A model generated the notes under the pieces. It saw nothing but the letters and a program-made list of their open reading frames with translations, had not been told where the DNA came from and made no database searches. This document shows, one piece after another, positions 31,476-34,688 of a stretch of DNA of 34,688 nt; position 1 is the first letter of the stretch; each line of letters begins with the position of its first letter. This stretch comes from Streptomyces sp. JJ36. Its GTDB lineage: Bacteria; Actinomycetota; Actinomycetes; Streptomycetales; Streptomycetaceae. The stretch lies in NCBI RefSeq assembly GCF_021696945.1, contig NZ_JACYHE010000065.1, positions 1 to 34,688 on the forward strand. Reading direction: 5' to 3'. Made by a program: the position numbers and the translations under genes.

Positions 31476-31759
31476 GCGGCCTCGGTCTCCTTCAGCAGGC
31501 GCAGGGTGACGGGGCGGCCGTTGCGCCAGAGGCGGCCGGCGCTGACCCCGTCGAACCAGCTCTCGGCGGGGGCGACGGTCTCCTCGCAGCGCTGCTGCAC
31601 GGGGCAGCGGAGGCAGGCGCGCAGGGCGGGCAGGGCGTCGCGCTCCCGGCGGGCGAAGACGGTGCGGGCGGGGAGGCCGCGGCAGGCGGCGGCGTGCTGC
31701 CAGGGTGCGGGCTCCCGGGGTGGCAGGAGGGTGACGGGACGGGGTGGGTAGGGCTTCAC
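31472..31759 (-). CDS. WhiB-like (Wbl) iron-sulfur transcription factor, variant
   Basis: A 95-residue Wbl protein. Four cysteines, Cys26, Cys49, Cys52 and Cys58, give the C-x22-C-x2-C-x5-C spacing that binds a [4Fe-4S] cluster. After it, WFDGVSAGRLWRNGR stands where the classical G-V/I-W-G-G turn is expected, so the turn is altered. Wbl proteins act with the principal sigma factor, or sense oxygen and nitric oxide. GTG 31759 is chosen for SD GGAGG 4 nt upstream. It is the first gene of the leftward coupled trio and diverges from the XRE gene across an operator-rich region. Confidence 0.85.
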   Translation of the reverse strand: MKPYPPRPVTLLPPREPAPWQHAAACRGLPARTVFARRERDALPALRACLRCPVQQRCEETVAPAESWFDGVSAGRLWRNGRPVTLRLLKETEAA

Positions 31760-31796
31760 GACGCCTCCGGGACGGTGGATCGGACGGGGCAAAGTA

Positions 31797-31909
31797 AGTT
31801 GCGTACTCGCACGATCACACATTGCGCGTGCGCGCGCAATGGCTTTGCGCGGCACCTCCGCGAGTTCGTTACGATTTCGCACGAGAACGCACGCAACAAA
31901 GTGCTTGCG
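31797..31909. promoter_or_regulatory. Array of TTGCG half-sites between the divergent regulators
   Basis: Six TTGCG/CGCAA words occur here: TTGCG at 31799, 31822, 31845 and 31905, and CGCAA at 31835 and 31892. The first three are exactly 23 bp apart. The second and third-listed words form a palindrome ATTGCGCG-TGCG-CGCGCAAT (31821-31840). These are likely operators for XRE, Wbl or the small HTH protein. Confidence 0.55.
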
Positions 31910-31916
31910 AGCGCGC

Positions 31917-31922
31917 TATGCT
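31917..31922 (+). promoter_or_regulatory. Probable -10 box (TATGCT) of the XRE gene
   Basis: TATGCT lies 32 nt before ATG 31955, 7 nt after the last TTGCG half-site. AAGGGGAG follows in the leader but is rather far from the start. Confidence 0.45.
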
Positions 31923-31954
31923 GCCGTCCTCAGGAAGGGGAGCTGGGCGGACTG

Positions 31955-32422
31955 ATGGCAGGCGCAGAGGAACTCGAGAGCTTCGCGGCATGGATCGAGG
32001 GCGTGATCCGCGACCGCGGCTATGACATCGACAGCCCGCGCGGCGGCGGCAAGTCGCAGCTCGCGGACGCCGCGGGCGTGCACCGCGCCGCGGTCACCCG
32101 GCTGCTGCAACGGCAGAGCATGCCGGACCTGGAGACCATGCGGCGGCTCGCCCGGGTGCTGCGGGTGCCGATACGGGACATGCTGATCCGCTCGGGCCAG
32201 CTCAGCCCGGAGGAGCTGCCGGTCCCGGAGGGCGCCGCGACCCCCGCCTCCGGCACGGGCGACGAGGAGGACGGCGGTCCGGGCCCGCAGGGCCCGCCGC
32301 TCAGCCTGGAACGGGCCGCCACCCTGCTGGGCGTGTCCGAGGAGCAGCGGGAGATGTTCATCCGCGTCGCCGGCCAGTTCCTGCCGCCCGGCGGAGCGGA
32401 GGCGGACCGGCACGCCCGCTGA
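31955..32422 (+). CDS. XRE-like helix-turn-helix regulator
   Basis: A 155-residue regulator. The HTH is at 33-80: KSQLADAAGVHRAAVTRLLQRQSMPDLETMRRLARVLRVPIRDMLIRSG, a Cro/CI-type fold. A Gly/Glu/Asp-rich linker (about 90-115) leads to a short helical C-domain, SLERAATLLGVSEEQREMFIRVAGQFL, possibly for oligomerisation. It probably controls both itself and the divergent Wbl operon from the TTGCG array, and may be the switch of the phage-tail cluster downstream. ATG 31955 begins the conserved part; the SD is poor (GGAG about 15 nt upstream). A good hairpin follows the stop. Confidence 0.82.
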   Translation: MAGAEELESFAAWIEGVIRDRGYDIDSPRGGGKSQLADAAGVHRAAVTRLLQRQSMPDLETMRRLARVLRVPIRDMLIRSGQLSPEELPVPEGAATPASGTGDEEDGGPGPQGPPLSLERAATLLGVSEEQREMFIRVAGQFLPPGGAEADRHAR

Positions 32423-32423
32423 C

Positions 32424-32457
32424 CGCGGGACCGCCCGGCTCCGCCGGCCGTCCCGCG
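32424..32457 (+). terminator. Terminator after the XRE gene
   Basis: An 8-bp stem CGCGGGAC / GTCCCGCG with an inner CCGG/CCGG stem, starting 1 nt after the stop. Confidence 0.7.
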
Positions 32458-32559
32458 CCCCCGCCGTGCCCGGGCTCTCCCCCGCCCGCCCGCGCGCGTC
32501 ACGGCCCGCACCGCCCGTTTCCCGGCGACACACCGAGCCACCTGCGCTGACCCACCGCT

Positions 32560-32565
32560 TACGAT
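32560..32565 (+). promoter_or_regulatory. Possible -10 box (TACGAT) of the charged-protein gene
   Basis: TACGAT lies in a locally AT-richer stretch 105 nt before GTG 32671. No clear -35 is seen. The roughly 95-nt leader contains a CTGGTAGTTCCTGGGCACC stretch of unknown meaning. Confidence 0.3.
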
Positions 32566-32670
32566 GGCATGCGGCCGGGTGGGCACGGAGGCCAACACAC
32601 CGGTCCCATCTGGTAGTTCCTGGGCACCCCCCACCCCGGGAGAGAAAGACCGCCGGAACGGGGAGACCGC

Positions 32671-33435
32671 GTGCATGACCGGGCCGACGCCGGGCAACAG
32701 GAGTTCGACGAGGAGCTGCGCCAACTGCTCGAGGCCCTGGGTGAGCTGACCCGCACCCACCACCCGGCCGAACTGGTCGCCCTCACCCGTGAGCAACTCC
32801 GCACCACGGAGATGCGGGCCTACGCCAAGGGCTGGCAGGATGCCGAGGAGACGCTGCGCCCGGCGCTGGAGCGGGCCCGCGCCGTACTGGCCCGGCGGCT
32901 GCGCCTGGTGCACTCCGCCGACGGGCCGGACCGGCCGTCGCGCCCCGCGGACATCCTGCACTTCCCGCGCCGCGGCGCCGGGGAGGAGGACGCCGTGACC
33001 GGTGCCGACCCGGAGCCGGACGGCCCCGGCGCCCCGGAGGAGCCGGACCGGGAGACCGCCGCGGCCCCGGGAGAGCGGGACGCCTCCGCGGACGGAGCGG
33101 TCCGTACGGAGCCCGGAGCGGACCGTACGGACCGCGGAGCCGGCGGTGCGGAGGCCGCCGCACGGCCCGTACGCCGCCCCGGCCCCCGGGAGCGGCCGGC
33201 GCAGCCCGGTGAACCCCCGCCGGAGCAGCCCCCGCGGCCCGCCTTCGACCGCAAGAACCCGCACTCCCGCTCCCCCACCATCCCGCCGCTCCGCCGGAAC
33301 CCGCCGCGCCCGCGGCGCGGTGCGGGCGGCCGGGAGGAAGCGGGCGAGCGCGGCGAGGAGCATGCCGGGGAGCAGCCAGCCGAGGAGCCCGGACCGGAGC
33401 GGCCGGAGCCCCGGAAGAGCTGCGGTCACGAGTAG
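32671..33435 (+). CDS. Uncharacterised charged protein preceding phage-tail genes
   Basis: A 254-residue protein I do not recognise. Residues 1-80 are compact and helical (EFDEELRQLLEALGELTRTHHPAELVALTREQLRTTE, then an Ala/Arg/Glu helix to about 80). The remaining 170 residues are a disordered Pro/Glu/Arg/Gly tail. No signal peptide or membrane segment. GTG 32671 has SD GGGGAG about 5 nt upstream. The position between regulators and the tail-terminator gene suggests a regulatory or assembly partner of the tail locus; small helical proteins with long acidic tails also occur as phage scaffold or head-tail adaptors, but I see no homology to support that. Confidence 0.6.
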   Translation: MHDRADAGQQEFDEELRQLLEALGELTRTHHPAELVALTREQLRTTEMRAYAKGWQDAEETLRPALERARAVLARRLRLVHSADGPDRPSRPADILHFPRRGAGEEDAVTGADPEPDGPGAPEEPDRETAAAPGERDASADGAVRTEPGADRTDRGAGGAEAAARPVRRPGPRERPAQPGEPPPEQPPRPAFDRKNPHSRSPTIPPLRRNPPRPRRGAGGREEAGERGEEHAGEQPAEEPGPERPEPRKSCGHE

Positions 33436-33437
33436 TT

Positions 33438-33461
33438 AGTTGCGCGCCCGCACGTTGTGCG
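33438..33461. promoter_or_regulatory. Second copy of the regulator-type operator before the tail genes
   Basis: AGTTGCG-CGCC-CGCACG (33438-33454) matches AGTTGCG-TACT-CGCACG (31797-31813) at all 13 non-spacer positions. It overlaps GCAC-GTT-GTGC (33450-33460), a small inverted repeat. It lies about 125 bp before the tail-terminator start. Confidence 0.5.
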
Positions 33462-33474
33462 TCACACTTGGGGA

Positions 33475-33522
33475 CAGCGGCGGAGCTGTGCCCACCTGCC
33501 GGTGGGCGCGGCTCCGCCGCTG
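33475..33522. repeat. Two-tier 48-nt inverted repeat upstream of the tail genes
   Basis: The outer stem is AGCGGCGGAGC / GCTCCGCCGCT (11 bp, extended by one C-G). A symmetric 3x3 internal loop follows, then an inner stem GCCCAC / GTGGGC (6 bp) and a 6-nt loop. It is flanked by a 9-bp direct repeat CGTTGTGCG at 33453-33461 and 33523-33531. It could be a terminator of the preceding gene, an attenuator, or a protein-binding RNA/DNA element. Confidence 0.7.
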
Positions 33523-33579
33523 CGTTGTGCGCCCTCCCGCCACGGAGGGCCGTTCCCTGCGTGGAAGGAGGAACCCCGT

Positions 33580-33990
33580 GTGACCGGACCCGTTCTCACG
33601 TTCCCGGACGCCGAGCGGCTGGTCGTGGACTACCTGACCGACCGTCCGGAGATGACCGGGATCACCGTCGACGACGTGCCCCCCGACGGCTTCGACGGGA
33701 CCCAGCGCGTGGTGCTGGTGTCCCGGGTCGGCGGTGCCTGGTTCGACGACGAGCATGTGGACCGCCCGCTGCTGGAGCTGGAGGTCTACGGCCCCGACAA
33801 GGCCACGGCCCACACCGACTCGCTGTCGATGCGGACCGCCCTGGTACAGCTCCGCGGTGTCACCTACGGCACCGCGACCGTCACCGACGTGGTGGAGGCG
33901 GACGCCGTCCGCTGGCTGCCGGACTGGAACCGCCCGGCCGCCAACCGCTACCTGACGACGGTCCAGCTCTCGCTGACGCCCGTCGGCTGA
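33580..33990 (+). CDS. Phage tail-terminator-like protein
   Basis: A 136-residue protein resembling actinophage tail-terminator (tail-completion) proteins, which cap the tail tube at its head-proximal end. It starts FPDAERLVVDYLTDRPEMTGI, then VVLVSRVGGAWFDDEHVDRPLLELEVYG, a helix DKATAHTDSLSMRTALVQL, and strands ending YLTTVQLSLTPVG: an alpha/beta order typical of lambda U/HK97 gp10-like folds. GTG 33580 has AAGGAGG 8 nt upstream. In siphophages this gene directly precedes the major tail protein gene, exactly as here. It is preceded by a large hairpin and followed by another. Confidence 0.75.
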   Translation: MTGPVLTFPDAERLVVDYLTDRPEMTGITVDDVPPDGFDGTQRVVLVSRVGGAWFDDEHVDRPLLELEVYGPDKATAHTDSLSMRTALVQLRGVTYGTATVTDVVEADAVRWLPDWNRPAANRYLTTVQLSLTPVG

Positions 33991-34005
33991 CCCCCCCGAT
34001 CCCCG

Positions 34006-34028
34006 AGGCCCCGCCGCCGGCGGGGCCT
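34006..34028 (+). terminator. Hairpin with T-run between tail terminator and tail tube genes
   Basis: A 10-bp stem AGGCCCCGCC / GGCGGGGCCT with a GCC loop, followed by TT. It has terminator form but lies inside what should be a tail operon, 15 nt after one gene and 62 nt before the next. Confidence 0.65.
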
Positions 34029-34090
34029 TTCGCATGGGCGCGGACGCCACGGCTCCGCGCCCGCGTCGTATCCCGAGAAGGAGTACGTAC

Positions 34091-34660
34091 ATGGCTTCCC
34101 TGAACCCGAACCAGATCCGCGTCGCCGGCAACGGCCGCATCCTCGTCGCCCCGGTCGGCACCGCCGCACCGACGGACACCACCGTGGACTGGGGCACCGA
34201 GTGGCACGAGCTGGGCTACACCGGCTCCGACGGCGTGAAGTTCGGCCGCAAGGAGAAGGTCACCCACGTCGACACCTGGCAGTCCGTCGGCCCGGCCCGC
34301 TTCATCTACGCGGACCGCGACCTGACGGTGAAGTTCGACATGCTCCAGTTCAACTCCGACACCCTGCCGCTGTACTTCGGCGGCGGGGCCGTCACCGAGA
34401 CGGCGACCGGCTCCGGCGTCTACACCTACGACGTCGCCGCCGACCCGGGCCCGGACGAGCGGATGCTCGGCCTGGAGTTCAACGACGGCACGGACGTCGT
34501 CTACCGCTTCATCGTGCACCGCGGCCAGGTCACCGAGACCGACGAGGTCGAGATGAACCGCAAGGGCTCGCTGAAGCTGGGCGTCACCTTCATGGCGGTC
34601 GGCCGCGACCCGGGCACCCCGCTCGCCACCTGGATCATGGCGGACCCGTCCTTCGCCTGA
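34091..34660 (+). CDS. Siphophage-type major tail tube protein
   Basis: A 189-residue structural protein. The opening NPNQIRVAGNGRILVAPVGTAAPTD, then WHELGYTGSDGVKFGRKEKVTHVDTWQS, DLTVKFDMLQFNSDTLPLYFGGGAV and a closing KGSLKLGVTFMAVG follow the actinophage major tail protein pattern. This protein polymerises into the hollow tube of a flexible, non-contractile tail. ATG 34091 has AAGGAG 7 nt upstream. Being highly produced, it usually has the strongest translation signals of the tail operon, which fits. The next genes (tape measure and its chaperones, then tip proteins) would lie beyond the window. Confidence 0.85.
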   Translation: MASLNPNQIRVAGNGRILVAPVGTAAPTDTTVDWGTEWHELGYTGSDGVKFGRKEKVTHVDTWQSVGPARFIYADRDLTVKFDMLQFNSDTLPLYFGGGAVTETATGSGVYTYDVAADPGPDERMLGLEFNDGTDVVYRFIVHRGQVTETDEVEMNRKGSLKLGVTFMAVGRDPGTPLATWIMADPSFA

Positions 34661-34667
34661 TCCCTCC

Positions 34668-34679
34668 GGCCGTACGGCC
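34668..34679. repeat. 12-bp palindrome after the tail tube gene
   Basis: GGCCGTACGGCC, a perfect palindrome 8 nt past the stop, cut close to the window edge. It may be part of a longer hairpin. Confidence 0.5.
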
Positions 34680-34688
34680 ACCCCGGCC

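Noticed and set aside
30592..34688. Contractile injection system (CIS) or R-type tailocin
   Set aside because: The tail tube protein is of the siphophage kind, and no sheath, baseplate or AAA+ ATPase gene is seen within the window.

Overview
This window comes from a high-GC actinobacterium, most probably Streptomyces or a close relative. The signs are very high GC with strong third-position GC bias, frequent GTG starts (plus one TTG), two F420-type enzyme families, a WhiB-like protein, a SARP/BTAD regulator, a DUF2530 membrane protein, a CtpE-like P-type ATPase, a cellulose-active LPMO behind a textbook CebR operator, and many leaderless promoters (TANNNT 6-8 nt before the start codon). No species is claimed. 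I see no tRNA, rRNA, insertion sequence or CRISPR array.

Layout. 113-10149: metabolic genes: a giant FAD/Fe-S oxidoreductase, a GNAT acetyltransferase, an F420-dependent LLM oxidoreductase, a GNAT remnant, a secreted AA10 LPMO with CBM2 (CebR box 5449-5462), serC, a PPOX-fold protein, a tyrosine-phosphatase-like protein and a secreted propeller protein. 10282-12890: a decayed SGNH hydrolase, an aldo/keto reductase with a MerR-like operator, a gene-poor GC-rich stretch, a 29-residue leaderless membrane peptide and thpR. 12925-20370: a MarR-MFS efflux operon, a small RHH protein, an NCS2 purine permease, a DUF2530 protein and a CtpE-like P-type ATPase. 20407-23335: a SARP regulator divergent from an alpha/beta hydrolase, with 11-bp phased repeats between them. 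23468-25893: a two-gene operon of a GT2 glycosyltransferase and a polysialyltransferase-like protein, with a CRP-type palindrome upstream. 26156-29437: a large sacsin/Hsp90-type ATPase. 29863-30585: a TauE/SafE permease.

30592-34688 is different: an accessory-looking block. A leftward, translationally coupled trio (Wbl, zinc-ribbon protein, AlpA/MerR-like HTH) diverges from a rightward XRE-type regulator. These are followed by an unknown charged protein, a tail-terminator-like protein and a siphophage-type major tail tube protein. No capsid, portal, terminase or integrase lies before the tail genes. The regulator intergenic region carries a TTGCG array with a 23-bp period, and one of its sites recurs before the tail genes, next to a large two-tier hairpin. 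I read this as the regulatory and tail-start end of either a domesticated non-contractile tail particle (F-type tailocin-like) or a prophage remnant. The genes that decide between these lie to the right of the window.

Starts were chosen from SD sequences, leaderless -10 boxes and family length. Functional calls rest on recognisable motifs read by eye; no database search was run.
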